A stretch of DNA of 64,000 nucleotides, taken from the NCBI RefSeq assembly GCF_007641255.1, contig NZ_CP036259.1, positions 2,356,001 through 2,420,000 on the forward strand. Reading direction: 5' to 3'. Position numbers and translations under genes: made by a program. Below are positions 1-8,592 of the stretch, piece after piece (the stretch's first letter is position 1; each line of letters opens with the position of its first letter). The notes beneath the pieces are model-generated. The model worked only from the letters and a program-made list of their open reading frames with translations. It was not told where the DNA came from and ran no database searches. This stretch comes from Sporomusa termitida. Lineage in GTDB: Bacteria; Bacillota; Negativicutes; Sporomusales; Sporomusaceae.

Positions 1-1705
1 CCCGGATATCCTGGTCGCGCATCTCCTGGGCAATGGTACTGGCAAAGGCAGCATGGCGTTCACTGATCGGCAGAATTTTAACCTGAACCGGTGCCAGCCA
101 AACCGGGAAAGCGCCGGCAAAATGTTCGATCAAAATCCCGATAAATCTTTCTATACTGCCATAGGCTACCCGATGGATCATTACCGGCCGGTGTTTCTGG
201 CCGTCTTCCCCGACATAGGTTAAATCAAATTTTTCCGGCATCATCATATCCAGCTGAATGGTACCACACTGCCAGGTACGGCCAATGGAATCCTGCAGAT
301 GGAAGTCAATCTTGGGACCGTAAAAGGCACCATCACCCGGATTAATTTTATAGGACATATTCAGCTCTTCCAACGCTTCCTGCAGTGCAGTTGTGGCTGT
401 TTCCCAAACTTCATCAGAGCCCATCGCCTTGTCCGGCTTAGTGCTCAGCTCCGCGTGATAGGAAAGGCCAAACACACTGTATACGGTATTGAAAAGCTCG
501 ATAACCTTCTTAATCTCCGACTTAATCTGTGCCGGCAGCATAAAAATATGCGAATCGTCCTGAGTAAAGCTGCGGACCCGCATCAACCCGTGCAAGGCCC
601 CGGAAATTTCATGACGGTGGACCAGCCCCAGTTCACAGGTACGCAGGGGAAAATCACGATAGCTATGGTGCTGGGCACGATATACCAGAATCCCCCCCGG
701 ACAATTCATGGGCTTAACAGCATATCCTTCCTCATCAATTTTAGTGAAATACATATTTTGCCGGTAGTGATCCCAGTGGCCGGACTGCTGCCACAGCTTC
801 TGATGCAGAATAATAGGGGTTTTAATTTCATGATATCCGTATTTCACATGCAGTTTGCGCCAAAAAGCCTCCAGCTCATTCCTGATAACCATACCTTTCG
901 GATGAAAGAAGGGAAACCCCGGGCCTTCCTCCTGGATGCTGAACAAGTCCAGCTCACGCCCTAACTTGCGATGGTCGCGCTTAGCCGCTTCTTCCATCAT
1001 TGTTAGATAGGCATCCAAATCTGCTTTCTTCTCAAACGAAGTGCCATAGATGCGCTGCAGCATTTTCCGCTTCTCATCGCCGCGCCAATAAGCGCCGGCA
1101 ATGCTTTGCAATTTAATTGCTTTAACCCGCCCGGTGGACGGCACATGCGGGCCGGCGCATAAATCGGCAAATTCACCCTGCTGGTAGAGCGATATCTGGG
1201 CATCGGCCGGCAAATCACGGATCAGTTCCTGTTTATACACCTCACCCTGCGCCCCAAACAGAGCCAGCGCTTCTTCCCTGCTTACAACCCGGCGCTCCAG
1301 CGGCAGGTTTTCCTTTACTATCTTTTCCATCTCACTTTGGATTTTCCCTAAATCCTCCGGCGTAAAAACATGGTCAGTGTCAAAATCATAATAAAAACCA
1401 TTGGCAATGGCCGGGCCAATGCCGATTTTCACGTCACCATACAGGCGTTTAACTGCCTGGGCCAGAATATGCGAAGAAGTATGGCGCAGAGCGTCTTTGC
1501 CCTCATTATCCTCAAAAGTCAAAAATTCAACAGCAGCATCTTTTGCCAGCCGTGCTGTCAAATCTGTTATTTTGCCGTCCACCTTGGCGATCAAGGCCGC
1601 TTTTGCCAGGTTGCGGCTAATTGCGGCAGCCGCTTCAGCCAGTGTTACCCCTTGTTCAACTTCGCGTACTGCGCCATCCTTCAGTGTCATTTGTATCTTG
1701 CTCAT
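1..1705 (-). CDS. thrS: Threonyl-tRNA synthetase, C-terminus beyond window
   Basis: Charges tRNA-Thr with threonine in the cytoplasm. The reading frame starts at the ATG at 1705, behind a GGAGG ribosome site, and runs open to the window edge: 568 codons of about 635 usual. An N-terminal TGS domain (residues 1-60) is followed by the editing domain with HTSSH (H75, H79) and CAGPH, then the class II catalytic core with MNCPGG, whose Cys is a zinc ligand in this family, and a TQDDSHIF motif. Most of the anticodon-binding domain is missing because the window ends. A T-box leader lies directly upstream, so expression should respond to uncharged tRNA-Thr. Confidence 0.97.
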   Translation of the reverse strand, partial: MSKIQMTLKDGAVREVEQGVTLAEAAAAISRNLAKAALIAKVDGKITDLTARLAKDAAVEFLTFEDNEGKDALRHTSSHILAQAVKRLYGDVKIGIGPAIANGFYYDFDTDHVFTPEDLGKIQSEMEKIVKENLPLERRVVSREEALALFGAQGEVYKQELIRDLPADAQISLYQQGEFADLCAGPHVPSTGRVKAIKLQSIAGAYWRGDEKRKMLQRIYGTSFEKKADLDAYLTMMEEAAKRDHRKLGRELDLFSIQEEGPGFPFFHPKGMVIRNELEAFWRKLHVKYGYHEIKTPIILHQKLWQQSGHWDHYRQNMYFTKIDEEGYAVKPMNCPGGILVYRAQHHSYRDFPLRTCELGLVHRHEISGALHGLMRVRSFTQDDSHIFMLPAQIKSEIKKVIELFNTVYSVFGLSYHAELSTKPDKAMGSDEVWETATTALQEALEELNMSYKINPGDGAFYGPKIDFHLQDSIGRTWQCGTIQLDMMMPEKFDLTYVGEDGQKHRPVMIHRVAYGSIERFIGILIEHFAGAFPVWLAPVQVKILPISERHAAFASTIAQEMRDQDIR

Positions 1706-1737
1706 TTCAGCAACCTCCATTAACAATATTCGCAAAT

Positions 1738-1985
1738 AAAAAAACTCCCAGTCCCTATAGGGACGAGAGTTTATACCCGTGGTTCCACCCTGTTTGGCGA
1801 ACACGCCAGCTCAGTATTTTGGTAACGGGGAAATGGCCCCGGCTCAGCTTAGTCTTAACCAGTTCAGTTGAGCAGTTTCGGGGTGGTAATAAGCGTTTGG
1901 TTTGCGTAAAGATGTTTACAGCCTATGACATCTCTTCTCTGTGACGCCTTTCAAAGCCTTATCTTGTCCCCGGCATTACTGTTAA
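1738..1985 (-). promoter_or_regulatory. T-box leader of thrS
   Basis: The minus strand carries the T-box core AGGGTGGAACCACGGGTA at about 1774-1791. It is followed by a terminator hairpin (CTCGTCCCTATAGGGACTGG type stem with a T-run, 1738-1768). A structured region upstream fits stem I. T-box RNAs bind uncharged tRNA to prevent early termination. I did not fix the specifier codon with certainty; an ACC (Thr) lies in the expected part of the leader. Confidence 0.95.
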
Positions 1986-2006
1986 TAATAATTTTTAATT
2001 AGTAAA

Positions 2007-2035
2007 ATTATATACAAATTCAAGGGAAATGTCAA
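2007..2035 (-). promoter_or_regulatory. Sigma-A promoter of thrS
   Basis: On the minus strand TTGACA (2030-2035) is separated by exactly 17 bases from TATAAT (2007-2012). This is a perfect consensus sigma-70/sigma-A promoter. It sits just past the ytxC stop codon and reads into the T-box leader, so thrS can be transcribed independently of ytxC. Confidence 0.9.
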
Positions 2036-2037
2036 TA

Positions 2038-2943
2038 CTATAGCTCAGTATGGGTAGAGCTGCCGGCAAAATCAGACACACACAGCTCGCAGCCATCACA
2101 TAAGACTACCCGGCCATCAAATACACTTTTGACTGTCTCCAGTACTTCTTCATCGCGGGCCCGGTTGGTACTATGAACCATAATATTATGCGGCGCAATC
2201 GTGATAAGCGCACTGATTAACAGGTCCTCATGATTAAGACTGCCGGGGCTGTCGGCACTATAGTTTGGCAGCAGGGTATTATCCAAATGCTGATTTTTTA
2301 TTATTTTGCGGTGGGAATCATAAATCTGAAAAATACCGGCACCGCTGATAACAACATGCGCTTCCTCAACCCGCGGTTCCTGAACGTCAACAAAGTACCG
2401 CAGAACCCTGATAAATTCCTTATATTCCAGGTCCATCATAAAATCGTCCACAACCTTGTCAATCACTTCGGCCAGTTGTAAGCGGTAGTCTTTCAGCCGG
2501 AAGTTCAAAAAACCATCAAGCACCAGTTCATGATGATTATCAAGATAATCTAAAATACGGCCCAGAATCAAATCATAGCGGTCCGCAGGGGTAGACGTAA
2601 GGGCCCTTACGGCATTAGACTCAACGATTGCCCGCTCCGCCTGATTAAAATAACAGTAATTGCTGGTAACGATTTTATTGATCAGTTTTTTTTCCTCTGT
2701 ACTGATAATCCAGTTGGCAAGTATCTGCGAGACGCTAGTCCTTAGCACATTTTTAATCCGCTCATAATTACGAAAAGAAAGCTCGCCGTCACTGATATTT
2801 AAACCCAGAAACTTATAACTGCCCCGGTCAAGTTCTTCTATAACTACGCGGAAGCCTTCTTGGGTCAGCGTTTTACAGTCGCATTCCAGTTTCTCCCTTA
2901 TTTCCCCGGTTGTGCCGTTCAGGCCAATCGAAAGTAACTTCAC
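2038..2943 (-). CDS. ytxC: Putative sporulation protein YtxC
   Basis: A 301-residue soluble protein that resembles the YtxC family, which is conserved next to thrS in spore-forming Firmicutes. The biochemical role is not known. I chose the GTG at 2943 because AAGGGAG lies 8 bases upstream; a longer frame opens at 2979 but has no ribosome site. No membrane segment or signal peptide is visible. It is immediately upstream of the thrS promoter, the same neighbourhood as in Bacillus. Its presence supports an endospore-forming host. Confidence 0.8.
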   Translation of the reverse strand: MKLLSIGLNGTTGEIREKLECDCKTLTQEGFRVVIEELDRGSYKFLGLNISDGELSFRNYERIKNVLRTSVSQILANWIISTEEKKLINKIVTSNYCYFNQAERAIVESNAVRALTSTPADRYDLILGRILDYLDNHHELVLDGFLNFRLKDYRLQLAEVIDKVVDDFMMDLEYKEFIRVLRYFVDVQEPRVEEAHVVISGAGIFQIYDSHRKIIKNQHLDNTLLPNYSADSPGSLNHEDLLISALITIAPHNIMVHSTNRARDEEVLETVKSVFDGRVVLCDGCELCVSDFAGSSTHTEL

Positions 2944-3022
2944 CACCCTCACTCCCTTCTCATATAGTATATGTGCCACAGCGCATTTGCATACAATGAA
3001 GGAAGGGAAGTGTGGTTTTTGT

Positions 3023-3349
3023 TTATTTTGCCGTTTCGATTTGCCTGTTAATGGCAGTAAGCCATTGATTGCGGCCCTTCACAATATATTTAATTGCTTT
3101 ATCCTGCATAGTAACAACTTTAAGTACATTAGGGATAATATAAAAAGTTTTCTCTGCCGCCAGGGTTTTTATGTGCGCCAAGGGCACCTCGTCCATATAC
3201 TTGCTGTTAATACTCAGCAAATAGCCAATAAATACCAGCCGGTGATTTGTCAAATAGAGTGCTCCGTTTAAAACTTCACTATCGCAGGTATAACTGGCAT
3301 GACACTTTTTAATAATGATTTCATCTGCTGCTAACGGAAAGCTGTACAT
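3023..3349 (-). CDS. Small GRAM/PH-like domain protein
   Basis: A 108-residue protein whose core (GALYLTNHRLVFIGYL and a later basic beta-strand stretch KYIVKGRNQWLTAI) looks like a GRAM or bacterial PH-like fold. Such domains bind lipids or proteins. No signal peptide or transmembrane segment is present. The ATG at 3349 follows AAGGAG, and the gene begins 12 bases after the prfC stop, so the two probably share a transcript. The function is unknown; the fold assignment rests on the residue pattern only. Confidence 0.6.
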   Translation of the reverse strand: MYSFPLAADEIIIKKCHASYTCDSEVLNGALYLTNHRLVFIGYLLSINSKYMDEVPLAHIKTLAAEKTFYIIPNVLKVVTMQDKAIKYIVKGRNQWLTAINRQIETAK

Positions 3350-3361
3350 GCAACCAGCTCC

Positions 3362-4966
3362 TTACACCTGCCGCGCATCTTCAGGCACGGCCAGGAATTG
3401 AATGTCCGGATTACGTTCCATTACCCATCTGAGCTGCCATTCATTGCTAATCAGGGCTACCGGCCTGTCCTTTATATCCTGTACCAACAGACCGGCATCC
3501 ATATTCTTCATGACTTTAACGTCTATATTTTCACCGCAGAGCCATCTGGCAACAGAATATTGTAAGCGGTTCATTAAAATATCTACGCCATATTCGTGTT
3601 TCAGACGGTATTCGAGCACTTCAAACTGCAGTGAGCCGACAACACCGATAACAAAGGATTCCACACCGTATTCGGGCTGGCGAAAAACCTGGACAGCCCC
3701 CTCCTGGGTCAGCTGGGTCATCCCTTTAACAAATTGCTTGCGTTTCATCGTATCCTTGGCCTGGATGCGGGCGAACTGTTCCGGTGGAAATACGGGAAAG
3801 TCCTGAAAGGTAAAATGAACCCCCTCCTGACACAGGGTATCGCCAATACCAAAAATACCCGGATCAAATAAACCGATAATATCGCCCGGGTAGGCTTCCT
3901 CGATAATCGTCCGCTCCTGGGCTAAAAACTGCTGCGGCTGAGCCAACTTGACCGGCTTGCCTGACTGGGCATGATAAACAGTCATCCCCCGTTCAAACTT
4001 GCCTGAGCATATCCGCATAAAAGCCAGCCGGTCACGATGGGCCGGATTCATATTGGCCTGAATCTTAAATACGAAGGCTGAAAACATATCATCACTGGGA
4101 TTGATCAAACCTAGTGATGATATTCTGGGCATCGGCGGCGGTGCCATTTCTAAGAAATCCTCCAAAAACAACTGGACACCGAAGTTAGTCATGGCACTGC
4201 CAAAAAACATAGGGGTCAGCTCGCCTTTGGCTACCTTGTCGAAATCAAAGGGATCACCGGCCATGTCCAGCAGCTCGATATCATCGCATAAGGCCTGATG
4301 AATCTCGGCCCCCAGAATTTCTTTAAAAGCCGGGTCATCCACACTGCCCTGCTTAGAGGGCAAGGCCCACTGACCATGCACACCGCCCCGCTCAAACAAC
4401 TCAATCTTCGCTTGCTTGCGCACATAAATACCACTGTATTTACCGTCAATGCCAATCGGCCAGTTCATCGGGTAAGCACGGATACCGAGAATATTTTCGA
4501 TCTCTTCCATAAGTTCAAAAGGATTACGGCCATAGCGATCCAGCTTATTGACAAAGGTAAATACCGGTATCCCCCGCTGTTTACACACCTGAAACAGTTT
4601 TTTTGTCTGGTCTTCAACGCCTTTGGCCACGTCAATCAGCATGACGGCGCTGTCGGCGGCCATGAGCGTCCGGTATGTATCCTCACTGAAATCCTGGTGA
4701 CCCGGGGTATCTAAAATATTAACCCGGTAACCGTCATAATCAAATTGCAGCACACTGGAGGTTACAGAAATACCACGCTGTTTCTCAATCTCCATCCAGT
4801 CTGAAACCGCATGTTTCTGAGCTTTTCTGGCCTTAACCGAACCTGCCAGGCGAATGGCGCCGCCATAAAGCAGTAATTTTTCCGTTAAGGTTGTTTTGCC
4901 GGCATCAGGGTGAGATATAATCGCAAAGGTGCGTCGTTTATTGGTTTCGGGAGCAAGGTTCGACAT
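3362..4966 (-). CDS. prfC: Peptide chain release factor 3
   Basis: A GTPase that recycles RF1 and RF2 from the ribosome after termination. The 534-residue protein matches the family length. G-domain motifs are visible: HPDAGKTTL (P-loop, about residues 18-26), DTPGHQDF and NKLDR. The RF3-specific start RRTFAIISHPDAGKTT is intact, as are the later beta-barrel and C-terminal domains (MNRLQYSVARWL). The ATG at 4966 follows a strong GGAGG. A GRAM-like gene follows 12 bases downstream. Confidence 0.97.
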   Translation of the reverse strand: MSNLAPETNKRRTFAIISHPDAGKTTLTEKLLLYGGAIRLAGSVKARKAQKHAVSDWMEIEKQRGISVTSSVLQFDYDGYRVNILDTPGHQDFSEDTYRTLMAADSAVMLIDVAKGVEDQTKKLFQVCKQRGIPVFTFVNKLDRYGRNPFELMEEIENILGIRAYPMNWPIGIDGKYSGIYVRKQAKIELFERGGVHGQWALPSKQGSVDDPAFKEILGAEIHQALCDDIELLDMAGDPFDFDKVAKGELTPMFFGSAMTNFGVQLFLEDFLEMAPPPMPRISSLGLINPSDDMFSAFVFKIQANMNPAHRDRLAFMRICSGKFERGMTVYHAQSGKPVKLAQPQQFLAQERTIIEEAYPGDIIGLFDPGIFGIGDTLCQEGVHFTFQDFPVFPPEQFARIQAKDTMKRKQFVKGMTQLTQEGAVQVFRQPEYGVESFVIGVVGSLQFEVLEYRLKHEYGVDILMNRLQYSVARWLCGENIDVKVMKNMDAGLLVQDIKDRPVALISNEWQLRWVMERNPDIQFLAVPEDARQV

Positions 4967-4981
4967 TATTGCCTCCTAAAA

Positions 4982-5470
4982 AATTGTATAGATAGATTAC
5001 AATGCAATAATTTAATATACACCATTCATTAACAGTAGTCAATGCAGGCATTGGCTCAGCTTGCTTCTCTCTGCCGGCTTATTGCTGTACTTTAGGTAAG
5101 GATGTCGTCGCCTTACAGATTGCCGATCTGCGCGGCCCGTGCCAGTAATAAGAGGCCCCTATCATTCAGGATCATTAAAGCAAATCTTAATGAAATGAAT
5201 CAGTTAGCGTCCTCCGCCTTGCATTGCGAAAAAATCTGCGTTGTCTAAAACTAACATCTAACTTTGCCAAGAAACCAGCGTCTTGGCCATGTTATATTTT
5301 AGTTTTCGGGCGAGACAACATGGTAAAGGGCAAGGAAGCAGCGACGACACTCCCTGATATTCCTTATATTCCTTACTTCCAGTATAATAAAAATCCTTAA
5401 AAATGCAAGTCGCGCCAAGAAATCCTGAAACCTAAGGCAAGACCATCGCTGCCATGTCTTCTTTAGATAA
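4982..5470. other. Gene-less spacer with repeat sequences
   Basis: About 490 bases between prfC and a tRNA gene hold no credible reading frame. The middle (5241-5347) is an inverted repeat described separately. The rest holds GC-rich stretches such as GTCGTCGCC near 5104 and CAGCGACGACACTCC near 5337 that look like parts of further repeat copies. No promoter or RNA family was recognised outside the prfC upstream region. Confidence 0.6.
5241..5347. repeat. Palindromic intergenic repeat, family 1
   Basis: Two arms form a long imperfect hairpin: AAAACTAACATCTAACTTTG at 5247-5266, continuing to CCAAGA, pairs with TCTTGGCCATGTTATATTTT at 5281-5300, and outer TTGTCT pairs with AGACAA. The right arm continues into GTAAAGGGCAAGGAAGCA. 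The reverse complement of 5281-5347 recurs, with few changes, at 63781-63847. This points to a dispersed, possibly MITE-like element. Confidence 0.75.
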
Positions 5471-5471
5471 T

Positions 5472-5500
5472 AAAAAAACTTACAGGTGAAAACCTGTAAG
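5472..5500 (-). terminator. Terminator after tRNA-Val(GAC)
   Basis: On the minus strand CTTACAGGT and ACCTGTAAG form a 9-bp stem, followed by seven T. It lies just downstream of the tRNA gene. Confidence 0.9.
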
Positions 5501-5512
5501 CCTGTTTTTTTA

Positions 5513-5589
5513 TGGTGGGACTAACTGGACTCGAACCAGTGACCCCTACGATGTCAACGTAGTACTCTAACCAACTGAGCTATAATCCC
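5513..5589 (-). tRNA. tRNA-Val (GAC)
   Basis: A 77-base gene with an encoded CCA end. The acceptor stem starts GGGATTA and closes TAGTCCC. The anticodon stem CTACG/CGTAG encloses the loop TTGACAT, giving anticodon GAC. The T-arm contains GGTTCGAGTCC. It stands alone with its own terminator. Confidence 0.97.
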
Positions 5590-5714
5590 TTAACACACGT
5601 TAAATTATATTAGGATTAACTCAAAAAGTCAAGCAGTAATTTGTCAGGCCCCAGCCAGGCTAAACGCCATTTGGACCTTGCTGCCAGGCGCGGCAAGCGG
5701 TGGCGATTGGCTGT

Positions 5715-6848
5715 TTAGTACAGAATGTTATTGGCAATAACCAGACGCTGAATTTGATTAGTGCCTTCATAGATCTGCATAATCTTAGCATCGCGCATGT
5801 ATTTTTCCGCCGGGTATTCTTTAGAATACCCATAACCCCCCAGCACCTGCACCGCATCTGTAGTAACCTTCATGGCGGTGTCGGCGGCAAAACACTTGGC
5901 AATGGCCGATTCTTTCGTGTAAGATACACCCTGATCTTTCAGCCAGCAAGCTTTGTAAACCAGCAGGCGGGCGGCCTCAATCTGCATGGCCATATCGGCC
6001 AGCATGGCCTGCACCAGCTGGAAGGAAGCAATCGGCTTGTCAAACTGCACCCGTTCTTTCGAATATTTGACCGCCAGTTCAAAGGCCGCCTGGGCTAAGC
6101 CGACCGACACGGCGCCGACAAACGGCCGGGCCGCATCCAGTGTTTTCATGGCGATTTTAAAGCCTTCCCCTTCGCGGCCAATCCTGTTGGCGGCGGGGAT
6201 GCAAACATTCTCTAACACCAATTCACAGGTATTGGAGGCCCGGATTCCCATTTTTTCTTCTTCTTTACCCACCGAGAAACCAGGTGTGTCCCGTTCGACG
6301 ATAAAGGCCGTCAGGCCGCGGATGCCGGCAGTTTTGCGGGTGTTGGCAAAGATAATATAGATATCGGCAATACCGCCGTTGGTGATAAAGCACTTCGTGC
6401 CGTTGATAATATAATTATCCCCGTCTTTGACAGCGGTAGTGGCAACGGCCCCGGCGTCCGACCCGGCACCAGGCTCGGTTAAGGCAAAGGCCGCCAGTTT
6501 ACCGTTATTTATCACATCAAACATTTTTCTTTTTTGGGCATCAGTGCCCAATAAAACCACCGGATAGGAAGCCAGGGCGTTGGCAGCCGTTGTTGTGGCC
6601 ACACCGGCGCAGCCTTTGCCTAATTCTTCATATATAAGAGCAATTGAAAGCGCATCAAGACCAGGTCCGTCATACTCTTCGGGAACGGTTAAATTAAGTA
6701 AGCCCGCTTCATCAAGTTTTTTCCACAGATCAGGGGGAACTACACCTTCTTTATCCATTTCCAGAGCGTGAGGCGTAATTTCTTTAGCAACAAAATCTTT
6801 TACCATTTTCTGTAGATCCAATTGATCGGGAGTAAAGTTAAAATCCAT
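5715..6848 (-). CDS. Short-chain acyl-CoA dehydrogenase (butyryl-CoA type)
   Basis: A 377-residue flavoprotein that oxidises or, with electron transfer flavoprotein, reduces short-chain acyl-CoA/enoyl-CoA pairs. Visible features are FALTEPGAGSDAGA (FAD/substrate signature), FVGAVSVGLAQAA, and the C-terminal YEGTNQIQR with the catalytic Glu placed as in short-chain dehydrogenases. The ATG at 6848 follows GGAGG; an upstream ATG adds only eight poorly placed residues. It stands alone, with no etfAB or crotonase gene beside it, so its pathway (butyrate formation or fatty or amino acid breakdown) cannot be settled here. Confidence 0.92.
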   Translation of the reverse strand: MDFNFTPDQLDLQKMVKDFVAKEITPHALEMDKEGVVPPDLWKKLDEAGLLNLTVPEEYDGPGLDALSIALIYEELGKGCAGVATTTAANALASYPVVLLGTDAQKRKMFDVINNGKLAAFALTEPGAGSDAGAVATTAVKDGDNYIINGTKCFITNGGIADIYIIFANTRKTAGIRGLTAFIVERDTPGFSVGKEEEKMGIRASNTCELVLENVCIPAANRIGREGEGFKIAMKTLDAARPFVGAVSVGLAQAAFELAVKYSKERVQFDKPIASFQLVQAMLADMAMQIEAARLLVYKACWLKDQGVSYTKESAIAKCFAADTAMKVTTDAVQVLGGYGYSKEYPAEKYMRDAKIMQIYEGTNQIQRLVIANNILY

Positions 6849-6944
6849 GCTTTGCCTCCTTATGGTTAGCATAAAACCAAAAAATACTAATGATAAGTAT
6901 ACCGCAAATTTTTTTTTTTGTTAACACCTAATTGGGAAAAATAT

Positions 6945-6978
6945 AAAAAAAAGCGCTATTTTAACAATAATTTAGCGC
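6945..6978 (-). terminator. Terminator overlapping the DMT gene stop
   Basis: GCGCTAAATTATTGTTAAAA followed by TAGCGC on the minus strand forms a hairpin with a run of eight T. The stop codon of the transporter gene lies inside the loop. Confidence 0.8.
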
Positions 6979-7417
6979 CAACTGCCAGTAATACCAGTCC
7001 CAACAGCTGTTGGGGGCTGCATGCAGAGCGTTCCAGGCCAAACCCGCCAAAATGGTCGATAATAATCGCGGTCAGCACCTGACCGACAATGATGGCGGTA
7101 GTGGCGTTAGCCACCCCCACACTGGGGATGCTGGCAGCGACCAGATAGATGATGCCTACGCCGATAATACCTCCCAGCCAGGAATACCAGGGAGCAGCCT
7201 GCCAGGCATACAGATTGCCTTTCCCCAGGTTAAATACAAACAATAAAATCATGACCAGAATGGCTCCGGTCAATTGCACGACAAACGTAGCCTCTAAGAG
7301 GCCGACCGCTTTGCTCAGCAGGGCATTCAGCGATCCCTGGACCGCCATCAGCACGCCTGAGATTAACGCCAATACCAATGGCAGCATTTCACCTGAAAAC
7401 AGATTCAATCCGAACAC
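6956..7417 (-). CDS. Small DMT-superfamily membrane protein (DUF606/YdcZ-like)
   Basis: A 153-residue, very hydrophobic protein with about five membrane segments and a short positively charged end (GAKLLLK). The pattern LALISGVLMAVQGSLNALL near the start and ATTAIIVGQVLTAIIIDHFG later match the DUF606/YdcZ family of drug/metabolite transporters. The substrate is unknown. The start is uncertain: GTG at 7417 or ATG at 7387 (MLPLVLALISG), since a GGGAG motif sits very close to the former. It is a single gene with its own terminator. Confidence 0.75.
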   Translation of the reverse strand: MFGLNLFSGEMLPLVLALISGVLMAVQGSLNALLSKAVGLLEATFVVQLTGAILVMILLFVFNLGKGNLYAWQAAPWYSWLGGIIGVGIIYLVAASIPSVGVANATTAIIVGQVLTAIIIDHFGGFGLERSACSPQQLLGLVLLAVGAKLLLK

Positions 7418-7563
7418 ACTCCCATCGCAATATCAAGCCTGGGCAATAAACACAGCCGGCAGCAAGTACCGGATGAATGTAGTATAATACCAGGGGCTCT
7501 TTAATATTCCGGGAGAAACCGGTAATCGGCGGCAAATGGAAAAGCAGGCGGCAGGCCTGCTTG

Positions 7564-8232
7564 TTAGTCCAGTATATAGACGGTTACTTTGCGAACGCCA
7601 AAGTTCAAAGCCTCACGGCGATTTTCAAAAGCCAGGTCAATCCGCTGCCCCTTAATAGCCCCGCCAATATCATCGGCGATGGCGTAGCCGTACCCTTTGA
7701 TGTACAACCGGGTTCCCAGCGGAATTACCGTCGGATCAACAGCGGCCATGCCCCGGCGCAGCAGATTGCCGCGATAGGTATAACTGCCATTGCCGGGATC
7801 ATGGGCCGTATAGGCCGATGCTTTCATAAGCAGCGACCGGCTATAGCGGCTGGGCTCACCCGTTGCCCGCTCAAGATAGGTAAAGGTTTCCCTGTCAACA
7901 GTGCCGGTGATTTCCAGACTGGTGCTGCGCTGAAATGCTCTTACGGCGTTGGCGGTAATGGGACCGTAAACACCGTCAATATTGCCGGCATAAAAGCCGC
8001 CGTCTGCCAGCAGCTTCTGGACAACGCGGACTTTATCGCCGCGCATGCCCATAGTCAGCGGCGGCGGTTCGGGCGGCCCAGCTGCTTCTTCAGCTTCTGT
8101 CGCCGCCGGTGAGGATACGATAACCTGCTGTGTCTCAGCTGCCGGTGGTGACACCGCCGTTCCTGGCAAAGGATTGCTGATGCTAAGCAGTAAGGCAAGG
8201 CAAAGAATTATGGCAAAAAGGGCTTTATTCAA
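7564..8232 (-). CDS. Exported peptidoglycan-binding and 3D-domain protein
   Basis: A cell-wall protein of 222 residues. I chose the TTG at 8232 because AGAGAGGTG lies just upstream and it gives a clean signal peptide (NKALFAIILCLALLLSI). After a Pro/Ala-rich linker comes a peptidoglycan-binding domain (VRVVQKLLADGGFYAGNIDG to FTYLERATG). The C-terminal 3D domain has the three-Asp signature ADDIGG and RIDLAF, and resembles the lytic enzyme fold of MltA and resuscitation-factor-like proteins. A c-di-AMP riboswitch directly upstream fits its role, because that RNA class often controls cell-wall hydrolases in Firmicutes. Confidence 0.9.
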   Translation of the reverse strand: MNKALFAIILCLALLLSISNPLPGTAVSPPAAETQQVIVSSPAATEAEEAAGPPEPPPLTMGMRGDKVRVVQKLLADGGFYAGNIDGVYGPITANAVRAFQRSTSLEITGTVDRETFTYLERATGEPSRYSRSLLMKASAYTAHDPGNGSYTYRGNLLRRGMAAVDPTVIPLGTRLYIKGYGYAIADDIGGAIKGQRIDLAFENRREALNFGVRKVTVYILD

Positions 8233-8249
8233 TGTATCACCTCTCTTAC

Positions 8250-8415
8250 GATAAGTCTTCGAGGTTAGTAGTACCACAAACAACCTCGCAATGTTAGCCT
8301 CCGGGGTTAGCTGTCGGGATAGGGAAAAGAGAGAATTAGAATACGCCCTTCCGTTCTCAACGGATTATCCCCTGTGTCTACTGTCTTGGTTCCCCCGTAC
8401 CTGTAAAGATTCGGC
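8250..8415 (-). promoter_or_regulatory. c-di-AMP riboswitch (ydaO/yuaA type)
   Basis: The minus-strand leader contains the class hallmarks in order: GGTACGGGGGAACCA (about 8387-8401), CAGGGGATAATCCG, CTCTCTTTTCCC, CCCGACAGCTAACCCCG (about 8299-8315) and GGAGGCTAACATTGCGAGG. These match the ydaO motif, which usually turns expression off when c-di-AMP is high. It sits between a sigma-A-like promoter and the 3D-domain gene. Confidence 0.92.
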
Positions 8416-8424
8416 ATTATATCT

Positions 8425-8453
8425 ATAGTATACCGGATTGGACTATTGGTCAA
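8425..8453 (-). promoter_or_regulatory. Promoter of the riboswitch/3D gene
   Basis: On the minus strand TTGACC (8448-8453), a 17-base spacer and TACTAT (8425-8430) lie just upstream of the riboswitch. Confidence 0.8.
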
Positions 8454-8566
8454 ATTTAGTAAAACCCTGTAATTTTTCCTTATCCTCTTTTTTCGTTAAT
8501 TAGGTAAGCCTGCATTGGCAATTCTCAGTTATTCTGCTCCCCCGGCAACAGGTGGGGAAACGGTGC

Positions 8567-8592
8567 AAAAAAAAGAACCGGCCTGAGCCGGT
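8567..8592 (-). terminator. Terminator of the exported unknown gene
   Basis: AACCGGC/GCCGGTT hairpin followed by C and eight T on the minus strand. It overlaps the stop codon of the gene ending at 8592. Confidence 0.85.

Noticed and set aside
299-964. Long plus-strand reading frame over thrS
   Set aside because: It is a shadow of the strongly supported minus-strand thrS frame and encodes no recognisable domain or ribosome site.
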